Source: NC2004 sp050874905 (GTDB taxonomy: Bacteria; Bacillota; Clostridia; Lachnospirales; Lachnospiraceae). Taken from it: DNA of 64,000 nucleotides. A program made the position numbers and the translations under genes. Shown here piece by piece: positions 1 through 8,463 of this stretch. The stretch lies in assembly GCA_050874905.1 (NCBI GenBank), contig JBNMLP010000006.1, positions 1-64,000 on the forward strand, written 5' to 3'. Position 1 is the stretch's first letter; each line of letters opens with the position of its first letter. Below the pieces are notes generated by a model that was not told where the DNA came from, did no database searches, and was given only the letters and a program-made list of their open reading frames with translations.

Positions 1-149
1 ATGCTTTATTAGCTATACCTGTTTATCGGCTATTTGGTACATGATACTACGATATCCATCACTCCCGGCTTTTGTTTTGAGGTAAATAAAAATCGTCAAA
101 GCCAGTAAAATCAATAGATTTGGGCTTGACAGAATAGGAAGGAAACGTT

Positions 150-1985
150 ATGAAAAGTTTACGAAAGGTTACATCGTTGTTTCTTGTGGTAGTAATGCTG
201 GCAGGAATGATTGCCATGCAGGGAACCACCGTACAGGCAGCAAAGGCAAAAAAAGTGCAGTTGAATAAGAAAAAGGTAACGTTAGAAGTAGGGAAAACAG
301 TTGCGTTAAAGCTTAAGAATGCACCGAAGAAGAAAAAGATCACATGGAGCAGCAATAAGAAAAAAGTTGCCAGTGTCAGCAAGAAAGGGATTGTTACTGC
401 CAAAAAAGCAGGGAAAGCTAATGTCACTGCAAAAGTCAGTGGCAAGAAATATGTATGCAAAGTAGTAGTAAAGAGAAAAACAAAACAGACTACAACAGAG
501 GCAACGACACAGCAGAATGTAACAACACAGCAGAATGTAACGACGCAGCAGAGTGCAACGACAGAAACTTCAAAGTCGACCACACCAACCAATACAAGTC
601 CTGTATTGATTTCAGATCTTAGGTTATTAAATGACTATGATAACAGAGTATGGTATGTAGGAGACAGAGAAACTATATCACTTGCTGCAAGCCCTGAAAA
701 TGCTACGAATAAAAATATTGAATGGACTGTGAGTGAACCTGGTGTTTTAGAATTAACGCCGAAGGGACTTTCGGCAGATATTAAAATAATAAGAAAAGGG
801 TTTACGTGGATCACGGCAAAAACGACAGATGGAAGTAATAAAGAAGTAAATTTTAGTATTGATGTTTATGGTGCAAATATAACATTTTACACGACTAATC
901 CAGATTATGAGTATATTTTTGCGAGATGGAGTGGAGATGATATGCGGTATTCTGATGGAAACGCTGAGGAATTCAGTGGAAATGTTCCATGGGAAAAACT
1001 GAAATCTACTTTAACATATGAAGTACCACAAGGATATACGGCAACATATCAAGATTATACGGATGCGAATTGGGTATATACGAAAGGTTATATTGATGTT
1101 AAGGATCAGACAGGAAAAACGGTTGATCGAAGATATATTATATATTATGTTAACGACTTAAAATGCCTGTCTATGAATGAAAACGATCAGGTTACATGTA
1201 ATATTTATGATTCTGAGTATCTTGGTTGTTCCAGTATTTATTTGAAGGGAAAGATACCTTGGAGTGAAGTTGATAAATCCAAATTGCATTTTACGTGCAA
1301 TAAGGAAGATTTTGAAATAGTACCCGATTGGAAAGAGGATTCATTAAATTCAGAGGTTGGGTATCTATACATTAATGGAAAAGGAGAAAAAACGGCTTGT
1401 GAAAAATATCAGGTATTTTATGATAATCTTGGATGCAAAATCGATAAAATAAAATGTCAAAAAGAAGATTATTTAAAATCTTATGATTGTGGCTATGGAG
1501 ATATTGATATATACGGATTTAGTTCTTGGGATGATATCAAAGACGAATTAGTGTATTATCAGGAAGATGATTCGGAGGATGATTTGAAAAAGCTTACGAC
1601 TTGTTATGATGATAAGAAGCCGGAAGAGGAAGAATATTGCGCAACTTTAAATGTTATGGATGGAGGAGTGGTTGTTCGTCAATATAAAATCAAGTATAAA
1701 CGAATTTATCGCTTATCATATAATTCACAATATAAAGATTTGGGTATATCAAACATTGATGTTGAATATGAGGATGAGACGGATGAACCGAGCATAAGAA
1801 TCGATTCATCTGAGCAGCTTGATCCGGCAACAGTAGTAGAACAGTTAGATTTCAAATGTATTGATTTCCCTAATGCCCGTTGCGAGTATAGAGATGGCGA
1901 GTATGGGTATGGAGATGGATGTATTTCATTTTATGAAGGAAATACGATGATTGCTTTTTGGCATATTTTGATTCCAAGATGGTGA
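150..1985 (+). CDS. Secreted Ig-like (BIG2) protein with four C-terminal repeats
   Basis: Predicted exported surface protein of 611 residues. A basic N-terminus and hydrophobic stretch (residues 1-30, ending VQA-A) look like a Sec signal peptide. Residues 33-107 form a Lys-rich bacterial Ig-like BIG2 domain, with typical features such as ITWSSN and GIVTAKKAGKA. A Thr/Gln-rich linker (112-150) contains the tandem unit TTQQNV. Residues 151-240 look like a second Ig-like domain. Residues 242-611 resolve into four divergent units of about 91 residues that I do not recognise as a named family. No LPXTG sorting signal or C-terminal membrane anchor is visible. The start is supported by GGAAGG just upstream. 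From about position 630 the DNA becomes markedly more AT-rich than the BIG2 part, which suggests that the tail was acquired or evolves separately. Role unknown, probably adhesion or cell-wall contact (inference). Confidence 0.75.
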   Translation: MKSLRKVTSLFLVVVMLAGMIAMQGTTVQAAKAKKVQLNKKKVTLEVGKTVALKLKNAPKKKKITWSSNKKKVASVSKKGIVTAKKAGKANVTAKVSGKKYVCKVVVKRKTKQTTTEATTQQNVTTQQNVTTQQSATTETSKSTTPTNTSPVLISDLRLLNDYDNRVWYVGDRETISLAASPENATNKNIEWTVSEPGVLELTPKGLSADIKIIRKGFTWITAKTTDGSNKEVNFSIDVYGANITFYTTNPDYEYIFARWSGDDMRYSDGNAEEFSGNVPWEKLKSTLTYEVPQGYTATYQDYTDANWVYTKGYIDVKDQTGKTVDRRYIIYYVNDLKCLSMNENDQVTCNIYDSEYLGCSSIYLKGKIPWSEVDKSKLHFTCNKEDFEIVPDWKEDSLNSEVGYLYINGKGEKTACEKYQVFYDNLGCKIDKIKCQKEDYLKSYDCGYGDIDIYGFSSWDDIKDELVYYQEDDSEDDLKKLTTCYDDKKPEEEEYCATLNVMDGGVVVRQYKIKYKRIYRLSYNSQYKDLGISNIDVEYEDETDEPSIRIDSSEQLDPATVVEQLDFKCIDFPNARCEYRDGEYGYGDGCISFYEGNTMIAFWHILIPRW

Positions 1986-2089
1986 TTGATGCAGAATAAA
2001 TTTTGAAATTTTTATATTTCAAGATAAAAAATGATCCGTTTATACCATTACTTGACAGAAATGTTACATAGTCTGATTGGTGACTGTCG

Positions 2090-2124
2090 GTTTCAAAAAA
2101 GCAAAAATTTTTAATTTTTGAAAC
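2090..2124. promoter_or_regulatory. Inverted repeat upstream of DUF4143 ATPase promoter
   Basis: Perfect 10-bp arms GTTTCAAAAA (2090-2099) and TTTTTGAAAC (2115-2124), ending 7 bases before the -35 box of the ATPase promoter. Followed by no T-run, so an operator is more likely than a terminator. Confidence 0.45.
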
Positions 2125-2131
2125 TCATATA

Positions 2132-2160
2132 TTGCACATACTACTTCGAGACAGTATAAT
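2132..2160 (+). promoter_or_regulatory. Sigma-A-type promoter of DUF4143 ATPase
   Basis: TTGCAC (2132-2137), 17-bp spacer, TATAAT (2155-2160). It lies about 60 bases before the ATPase start, between two similar inverted repeats. Confidence 0.6.
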
Positions 2161-2173
2161 AGTAAGAAATATA

Positions 2174-2207
2174 GTTTCGAAAAATTAAAAAAATTCATTT
2201 TTTGAAA
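2174..2207. promoter_or_regulatory. Second, imperfect inverted repeat in the ATPase leader
   Basis: GTTTC-G-AAAAA on the left and TTTTTTGAAA on the right repeat the theme of the 2090-2124 palindrome with one inserted base. It lies between the promoter and the ribosome binding site. Confidence 0.35.
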
Positions 2208-2219
2208 GTTGGTGGCTGG

Positions 2220-3416
2220 ATGAAAACAATTATAAGAACGAAATATCTGGATCGGTTGATAGAACTGAGGGGAACTCCCGACATTAAGATTATTACCGGA
2301 ATTCGTCGATCCGGTAAGTCGAAATTAATGCAGACATATATTCAGCATCTTGAAAGCAAGGATGATACTAGTAATATTATTTTTGTTGATTTTATGGATC
2401 TGGAGTATGAAGGACTCAAGGAATATCATGCACTGCATTCTTATGTAGAAGAACATTATCAGCCGGAGAAAACAAATTATCTTTTTGTGGATGAGATTCA
2501 GATGTGTCCACAGTTTGAATTGGCAATAAACAGTCTTTATTCAAAAGGGAAATACGATATCTATATCACCGGATCGAATGCATTTTTATTAAGTGCGGAT
2601 CTGGCAACTTTATTTACAGGACGTTATATTGAAATTCATGTATTTCCGTTTAGTTTTCAGGAGTATTGCCAATACAATGAGGAGATAAGTGATAAAGATA
2701 AATTGTTTGATGATTACTCCATGCAGGGCGGTCTGTCTGGCTCTTATGTGTACAGAACGGAACAGGATCGGACGAACTATATTAAAGAAGTGTATGAAAC
2801 GATAGTAACAAGAGATCTTGTACAAAAATATGCGTTGCCGGATACTTTGGTTTTGCAGCGGTTAAGTGAATTTCTTATGGATAATGTGGGAAATATTACC
2901 TCCCCAAACAGGGTCAGTCAATTACTGACTGCAAATGACACTCCAACAAACCATGTGACGATTGGAAGGTATATCAAATACCTGTGCAATGCGTTTGTAT
3001 TTTATGATATTAAACGTTACGACATTCGAGGGAAAAAATATCTTGAGAGTTCTGAGAAATTATATCTCTGTGATAGTGGCATCAGATATGCAATTTTGGG
3101 TTCCAGAAATATGGATTATGGAAGGGTTTATGAAAATATAGTTTGTGTGGAACTGCTTCGCCGGGGATATGATGTTTATGTAGGAAAATTGTATCAAAAA
3201 GAGATCGATTTTGTAGCGCAGCGGGGAAGCGAAAAAATATATATTCAGGTAAGTGACAATATATCCGGTCAGGAGACATTTGAACGGGAAGTAACTCCGT
3301 TGTTACAGATAAGGGATGCTTATCCGAAGCTGCTCGTTGCCAGAACCAGACATAAAAAGTACACATACGAAGGAATAGAGATTTATGATATAGCCGATTG
3401 GCTTTTGCAGGAATAA
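2220..3416 (+). CDS. AAA-type ATPase with DUF4143 domain
   Basis: Predicted P-loop ATPase of 398 residues of the very common AAA_14/DUF4143 family, whose physiological role is not established. Walker A is GIRRSGKS (residues 27-34), Walker B is YLFVDE (87-92), and the C-terminal third contains the DUF4143-type nuclease-like segment (EIDFVAQRG). ATG at 2220 with GGTGG four bases upstream is preferred; an in-frame TTG at 2202 would add six residues. It is transcribed alone, from the promoter at 2132-2160, and ends before a strong terminator. The two inverted repeats around the promoter suggest regulated expression, possibly phase-variable or autoregulated (inference). Family assignment is firm; function is not. 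Confidence 0.85.
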   Translation: MKTIIRTKYLDRLIELRGTPDIKIITGIRRSGKSKLMQTYIQHLESKDDTSNIIFVDFMDLEYEGLKEYHALHSYVEEHYQPEKTNYLFVDEIQMCPQFELAINSLYSKGKYDIYITGSNAFLLSADLATLFTGRYIEIHVFPFSFQEYCQYNEEISDKDKLFDDYSMQGGLSGSYVYRTEQDRTNYIKEVYETIVTRDLVQKYALPDTLVLQRLSEFLMDNVGNITSPNRVSQLLTANDTPTNHVTIGRYIKYLCNAFVFYDIKRYDIRGKKYLESSEKLYLCDSGIRYAILGSRNMDYGRVYENIVCVELLRRGYDVYVGKLYQKEIDFVAQRGSEKIYIQVSDNISGQETFEREVTPLLQIRDAYPKLLVARTRHKKYTYEGIEIYDIADWLLQE

Positions 3417-3434
3417 ATAATCTTACCGGAAATA

Positions 3435-3473
3435 AAGCAGGACAACTTAAAACAGAGTTGCTCCTGCTTTTTT
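3435..3473 (+). terminator. Rho-independent terminator after DUF4143 ATPase
   Basis: Arms AAGCAGGACAACT (3435-3447) and AGTTGCTCCTGCTT (3456-3469) with one bulged base, followed by a run of six T. Confidence 0.85.
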
Positions 3474-3576
3474 GACATGATTTTTACATAGCCCTGATAG
3501 TGGACTTTACATTTCCTTGCAACCATTTTTCTTTAGAAATAAAGAGAAAAAGGAACAGAAATGTGAGGGAAAACAG

Positions 3577-5319
3577 ATGAATGAAAATGTAAAAGTTGTA
3601 TTTGGTCTGATCGGTGGTCTGGCACTTTTCTTATATGGTATGAATAAGATGAGTGATTCATTACAGAAGGCTGCCGGAGAAAAAATGAAAAAGGTGCTTG
3701 CCGTATTAACAAAAAATCCTATCATGGGTGCGCTTGCCGGAGCACTGGTGACGGCTGTATTACAGAGCAGTTCCGCAACCACTGTTATGGTGATCGGATT
3801 TGTCAGTGCTAATCTGATGAGTCTGCCGCAGGCCATTTCCGTCATCTTTGGTGCGAATATCGGAACGACCATGACAGCGCAGTTCATGGCATTTAAGATC
3901 AGTGACTATATTTATCCGATCATCTTCATCGGTTTCATGATGAATTTTGTAGGAAAAAAGGAGCGGATCAAGGACATCGGTATGGTTGCATTTTCGTTCG
4001 GTCTGTTGTTTGAAGGTATCGAGATCATGGGAAGCGTGATGAAGCCACTGGCATCCAGCCCGGTATTTGTGGATCTGATGGGAAAGGTAGCTCATATCCC
4101 GGTTCTTGGTCTGGTACTCGGTGCAGGTATGACACTGGTTGTACAGAGCAGTTCTGCTACGATCGCCGTGTTACAGAATTTTGCATCGCAGGCGGGACCT
4201 GACGGTGTCAGCAGTGTCATCGGATTGGCCGGAGCAATCCCGATCCTGTTAGGCGATAATATTGGAACAACGATCACAGCACTGATCGCTTCCATTGGAC
4301 AGTCGAAAAATGCAAAGCGTACCGCCGTGGCACACAGCGTATTTAACATTACAGGAAGTCTTGTGTTCCTTTGCATCATTCCTCTTTTTTCCAAATTTGT
4401 ATGCTACATTTCTCCAAAGGGAAATGAAATCGATGTGATCTCAAGACAGATCGCCAATGCACACACGACCTTTAATGTGGTATGTACGCTGGTGTGGCTG
4501 CCACTGATCCCGGTTATGGTGAAGATCGTCAACGTGATCGTGCGTGGAAAAGATACCACCGTAGTGATGACACATGAAGCAAAATATCTGGATGAAAAGA
4601 TGATCTTTCAGCCGGTTCCAGCCATGTATCTGGCATCCCGTGAAATTGCCCGGTTGGCAGAGCAGACCACAGAACTCCTTTCTACAATGCAGGAGAGTGT
4701 GGGAGGAAAGAAAAGTCACAGTATTTCTGAAAAATATGAAAGCCTTTACACAGGATTAAAGGAGCTGCAGGGACTCATTGTATCCTTTATTACGAAAATG
4801 TTCTCTGCAGGTGTGCTCACCGAGCAGCAGTCGGAACAAACCGCGGGTCTGCTCTTTGTAGCAAACAATTTGGAAAAAATTGCGGATCATTGTCATAATG
4901 TAGAGCAGCTTGTGAAAAAATATCAGGATGAGAAAAAAGGGTTTAGCTCCACAGCACAAAAAGAGATTGCCAAATGCGCAGCCCTATGCGGAGAAATGCT
5001 GACGCAGAGCATTGCCATTTTGGAGACCGGAAATTTAAACGATGCCGCAAGCATTATTAAAAAGCGCAATAAAATGAAAAAGATACTCAAGCAGAATAAC
5101 AAAGCTCACCTGGCGCGTGTGAGAAATAAGGAGTGCCAGGCGGCTTATACAGCAGATTATTCCAACATTATGTACGGCTTTGAACGAATTGCAGATAACT
5201 GTATCAATATTGTGGAAGAAGCAGAAAACGGCGGTAGTTTTGTTAATCTAAAGCAGCAGGAAATGCAGCAATTGAGTGATGGAAAAGCAGAAGGGAGCGT
5301 TGTCTATGAAGGGGTATAA
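3577..5319 (+). CDS. Na+/Pi cotransporter with PhoU-like C-terminal domain
   Basis: Integral membrane sodium-dependent phosphate symporter of the NptA/YjbB (Na_Pi_cotrans) family, 580 residues. The two inverted membrane repeats each carry the hallmark QSSSAT motif (about residues 63-69 and 190-196), and GANIGTT / GDNIGTT elements accompany them. After the last membrane span, residues about 340-560 form helical PhoU-like repeats (ERIADNCINIVEEAE), which in this family are thought to modulate uptake. ATG at 3577 is preceded by GAGGGA at 3565-3570; an upstream in-frame codon at 3517 would add 20 residues without a ribosome binding site. The stop overlaps the next gene by 14 bases, so the two are translationally linked. 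With the binding lipoprotein and polyphosphate kinase it forms a phosphate uptake and storage operon. Confidence 0.92.
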   Translation: MNENVKVVFGLIGGLALFLYGMNKMSDSLQKAAGEKMKKVLAVLTKNPIMGALAGALVTAVLQSSSATTVMVIGFVSANLMSLPQAISVIFGANIGTTMTAQFMAFKISDYIYPIIFIGFMMNFVGKKERIKDIGMVAFSFGLLFEGIEIMGSVMKPLASSPVFVDLMGKVAHIPVLGLVLGAGMTLVVQSSSATIAVLQNFASQAGPDGVSSVIGLAGAIPILLGDNIGTTITALIASIGQSKNAKRTAVAHSVFNITGSLVFLCIIPLFSKFVCYISPKGNEIDVISRQIANAHTTFNVVCTLVWLPLIPVMVKIVNVIVRGKDTTVVMTHEAKYLDEKMIFQPVPAMYLASREIARLAEQTTELLSTMQESVGGKKSHSISEKYESLYTGLKELQGLIVSFITKMFSAGVLTEQQSEQTAGLLFVANNLEKIADHCHNVEQLVKKYQDEKKGFSSTAQKEIAKCAALCGEMLTQSIAILETGNLNDAASIIKKRNKMKKILKQNNKAHLARVRNKECQAAYTADYSNIMYGFERIADNCINIVEEAENGGSFVNLKQQEMQQLSDGKAEGSVVYEGV

Positions 5320-6154
5320 ACAAGGTGTTCTGCTGGGGCTGCTGCTGACCGTAACACTCTTGGGTGGCTGCACGCAAAATACGAACGATCCCAACATGAC
5401 AGGGATGGGAACGATCACCGTCTGTTCCAGAGAAGAAGGCTCCGGTACAAGAGCAGAATTTGAAAAACAGTTAAACATTTCCGGTGAAAAATCCGATGTT
5501 TCTTTAGATGCAACTGATACCATGATCAGGGCTGTGGGTACGGACAAAAATGCGATCGGTTATGCCGCATATCATGAAGCATTGAAAAATGAAAGAGTAA
5601 AGATACTTTCTGTTGATGGGGTGCTTCCAACGGAAGAAACAATGAAAAGCGGCAAGTATGCACTTAACAGAGAATTTCAGCTTTCCTATCAGGAAGACTT
5701 GTCTGCACCTGCAGCGGATTTTCTTGCCTATATCATGAGTGCCGGACAGAAAATTGCAGCTTCCTATGCGATTCCGGTAAAAAAGGCAGGCACCTTTTTA
5801 TCTGATCGCTCAGAGGGAACTGTTACGATCGAAGGCTCTTCTTCGGCAGCAGAATTGTTACAGGCTCTTGCAGATGATTACCACACTTATAATGATAAGG
5901 TAAAGATTATGATCTATGTTACGGATTCCTCCGATGGTATCACAAAAGCCATGCAGAAAAAATGTGATCTGGCAATGAGTTCCCGTTCGTTAAAAGATTA
6001 CGAAGCAGAGCTGTTGGAAAGCACTGTGATCGCTACAGATGGTATCGCAGTGATTGTAAATGAAAAGAATCCACTTGCCGGTATATCCAAAGCGCAGCTG
6101 AAACGCATTTATAATAAAGAAACGACCGAGTGGAAAGATTGGAATGGAAAATAA
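5306..6154 (+). CDS. PstS-like phosphate-binding lipoprotein, halves in permuted order
   Basis: Lipoprotein of 282 residues with lipobox LLGGC (Cys22). It contains every signature of PstS-type phosphate-binding proteins but in swapped order. Residues 36-165 match the C-terminal half (SREEGSGTR, residues 41-49, is the second Pi-binding loop). Residues 171-282 match the N-terminal half: EGSSS first Pi loop (176-180), TDSSDG (206-211), DLAMSSR (221-227), DGIAVIVN (245-252), and an end at EWKDWNGK, exactly where the usual protein would continue into the SREEGSGTR segment. ATG at 5306 has GGGAG nine bases upstream and lies inside the end of the transporter gene. No pstCAB genes are present, so it may serve the neighbouring Na/Pi carrier or act as a phosphate sensor (inference). 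Confidence 0.85.
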   Translation: MKGYKQGVLLGLLLTVTLLGGCTQNTNDPNMTGMGTITVCSREEGSGTRAEFEKQLNISGEKSDVSLDATDTMIRAVGTDKNAIGYAAYHEALKNERVKILSVDGVLPTEETMKSGKYALNREFQLSYQEDLSAPAADFLAYIMSAGQKIAASYAIPVKKAGTFLSDRSEGTVTIEGSSSAAELLQALADDYHTYNDKVKIMIYVTDSSDGITKAMQKKCDLAMSSRSLKDYEAELLESTVIATDGIAVIVNEKNPLAGISKAQLKRIYNKETTEWKDWNGK

Positions 6155-6243
6155 CATAAAATATGATCAACATTAGAAAACACATCGCCATGTTTTGGCG
6201 CAGCAGAATTACACACAAGCAGACAGGGAAAGGAAACAAAACT

Positions 6244-8310
6244 ATGGGAGAACAGAAAAAACACGGATGCATTTATGTGAACCGGGAGCTTTCCTGGTTG
6301 AAATTTAACGAGCGGGTACTGACAGAAGCAAAGAGACAGGATGTTCCACTTTGTGAGCGGTTCAGCTTTTTATCAATCTATCAGTCCAATTTAGACGAAT
6401 TTTTTATGGTACGTGTCGGTTCGTTAGAAGACCAGAAATTATTGTCCGGTGACCAGCGGGAAAATAAGACGAAAATGACACCAGAGCAGCAGATTGATGC
6501 TATTTTACTACGGGTGAATAAACTAAACCGCGACAAGGATGCGATTTATACAGAGTTGATGAAGGAAGTGGAAGCATACGGAATCCGGGTGATCAGTTAT
6601 AAGGAGATCCCAAAACCACAGCGGCTGCGATTAAAGGAATATTTCTTTCAGGAGGTGCTTCCGTTACTCTCTGTAATGATCGTAGGGCGCAAGCAGCCGT
6701 TCCCGTTTTTAAAGGGACAGGAAATTTATGCGATGGCGATTTTAGATAAAAAGAAGGGTAAGGAAAAGATCGGTATCATCCCTTGTGACAGTACAATGAT
6801 CCCGCGTATGATTGAAATTCCTGGCATGACCAATACTTATATTTTGCGGGAAGAACTGGTACTTCATTACATGAAGGACGTATTTTCCAATTATCACATC
6901 CAGCAGAAGTCCGTAATGAGACTGACCAGAAATGCGGATATTGATGTGAATAAGGTATATGATGAAGATCTAAACTACCGTGATCAGATGGCACAGGTAG
7001 TAAAACTGAGAAAGAAGCTGGCTCCGGTCCGACTGGAATTAACAAGAGATATTGATCCATTCATGGTAGAAAAATTGTGTGACTATCTGGAGCTTGACGA
7101 AAGCCATGTGCTTTATTCGCACTCCCCGCTTGATCTTTCCTTTGTCTTTGAGATGGAGGATAAGCTTCGTAACCATACCGAGCTGTTTTTTGAAAAGCGT
7201 GTGCCACAGCCGTCTCCTGCCATTGATGAGTTTCAGCCGATCATCCCACAGATTTTAAAAAAGGATGTATTACTTTCTTACCCGTATGAGAGTATCCGCC
7301 CATTTCTTTCCCTGCTGCAGGAAGCCGCAAGAGATCCGAAGGTAATCTCTATTCGTATGACGCTATATCGTCTGGCGAAGAACTCCAAAGTGGTAGAGGC
7401 TTTAGTGGAAGCGGCCGAAAATGGAAAACAGGTGGATGTGTTAGTGGAGTTAAAGGCACGTTTTGACGAAGCGAATAACATCGGCTGGAGCCGGACGCTG
7501 GAAGCAGCCGGATGCCGGGTTGTTTATGGTGTCGATGGATTGAAGGTACATTCCAAACTCTGTCTGATCACCAGAAAGGATCATGACCGGATTCAGTATA
7601 TTACACAGATCGGAACGGGAAATTATAATGAAAAAACAGCGCGGCTTTATACGGATCTTTCGCTGATGACTGCCAATCATGAGATCGGAGAAGAGGCTGG
7701 AGAAGTGTTCCGGGAAATCTTATTGGGCAATACGATCGACCATACCGAGCATTTGCTTGTTGCGCCAAAGTGCCTGCAGCAGCCGATCTTAGATATGATC
7801 GATACAGAGATTGCTTTTGCGAAAGAGGGAAAACGCGCCTACATAGGTGTCAAGGTGAACTCCCTTACAGATAAAAAGATCATTGATAAACTGATCGAGG
7901 CGGGAAAAGCAGGTGTGAAGATCGATCTTGTAGTACGTGGTATCTGCTGTTTGAAAGCAGGTGTGGAAGGAGAAACAGAAAATATCCATATCCGCAGTAT
8001 TGTAGGACGTTTCCTGGAGCATTCCAGAATTTATATCTTTGGAACCGAGGAGCGTGACCAGATCTACATCGCCTCCGCCGATTTTATGACGAGAAATACC
8101 TTGCGCCGGGTGGAAGTTGCGGCACCAATTTATGATGAGTCGATCAAGCAGAGGATCCGAAGTATGTTTCATATTATGCTGCGTGACAATATGCTTGCCA
8201 GAATACAGAAACCGGATGGTATTTACGAGCTGCCAAAAGATGTGGAAAAACCGCTTAACTCACAAGAATATTTTATTGCACAGGCTTATGAAGCTGCAAA
8301 GCATAAATAA
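6244..8310 (+). CDS. ppk1: Polyphosphate kinase 1
   Basis: Reversible transfer of the ATP gamma-phosphate to polyphosphate. The 688 residues match the normal family length. The N-terminal helical domain begins with YVNRELSWLKFNERV; the catalytic PLD-like half has SIRMTLYRLA, the autophosphorylated His in KVHSKLCLI (about residue 436), GTGNYNEKTARLY, and the second PLD-like motif around YIASADFMTRN. ATG at 6244 with AAAGG upstream fits the family N-terminus; an in-frame ATG at 6163 would add 27 atypical residues. It is the last gene of the phosphate operon and is followed by a strong terminator, so imported phosphate is probably stored as polyphosphate. Confidence 0.95.
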   Translation: MGEQKKHGCIYVNRELSWLKFNERVLTEAKRQDVPLCERFSFLSIYQSNLDEFFMVRVGSLEDQKLLSGDQRENKTKMTPEQQIDAILLRVNKLNRDKDAIYTELMKEVEAYGIRVISYKEIPKPQRLRLKEYFFQEVLPLLSVMIVGRKQPFPFLKGQEIYAMAILDKKKGKEKIGIIPCDSTMIPRMIEIPGMTNTYILREELVLHYMKDVFSNYHIQQKSVMRLTRNADIDVNKVYDEDLNYRDQMAQVVKLRKKLAPVRLELTRDIDPFMVEKLCDYLELDESHVLYSHSPLDLSFVFEMEDKLRNHTELFFEKRVPQPSPAIDEFQPIIPQILKKDVLLSYPYESIRPFLSLLQEAARDPKVISIRMTLYRLAKNSKVVEALVEAAENGKQVDVLVELKARFDEANNIGWSRTLEAAGCRVVYGVDGLKVHSKLCLITRKDHDRIQYITQIGTGNYNEKTARLYTDLSLMTANHEIGEEAGEVFREILLGNTIDHTEHLLVAPKCLQQPILDMIDTEIAFAKEGKRAYIGVKVNSLTDKKIIDKLIEAGKAGVKIDLVVRGICCLKAGVEGETENIHIRSIVGRFLEHSRIYIFGTEERDQIYIASADFMTRNTLRRVEVAAPIYDESIKQRIRSMFHIMLRDNMLARIQKPDGIYELPKDVEKPLNSQEYFIAQAYEAAKHK

Positions 8311-8321
8311 GTTAATGTATC

Positions 8322-8366
8322 AAAAAAGAGACTGTTCTTTATTCTTTATAGAACAGTTTCTTTTTT
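8322..8366 (+). terminator. Terminator after ppk1
   Basis: Near-perfect 17-bp arms around GAGACTGTTCT / AGAACAGTTTC, flanked by A-run and T-run. Usable in both directions, but no gene converges from the right. Confidence 0.88.
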
Positions 8367-8463
8367 GTATTGGAAATCATCTCCCATAAAATCCAGCTTG
8401 CGGCACATTCGTAAACGTAGTAAAATGGTAGGAAAAGTCGAAGAAGAGGAAGGAACGAAAGGC

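Noticed and set aside
59..592. Long open frame on the minus strand at the left edge, rich in Val, Thr and Phe
   Set aside because: It is the antisense of the Lys/Thr-rich start of the Ig-like protein; low-complexity composition and no ribosome binding site.
2090..2207. Invertible promoter switch
   Set aside because: The two inverted repeats are each self-palindromes and differ from each other; no invertase gene in the window, so an operator pair is the simpler reading.
3472..3500. Promoter TTGACA-17-TGATAG before the Na/Pi gene
   Set aside because: The TTGACA overlaps the T-run of the preceding terminator and the -10 is poor; left unannotated.
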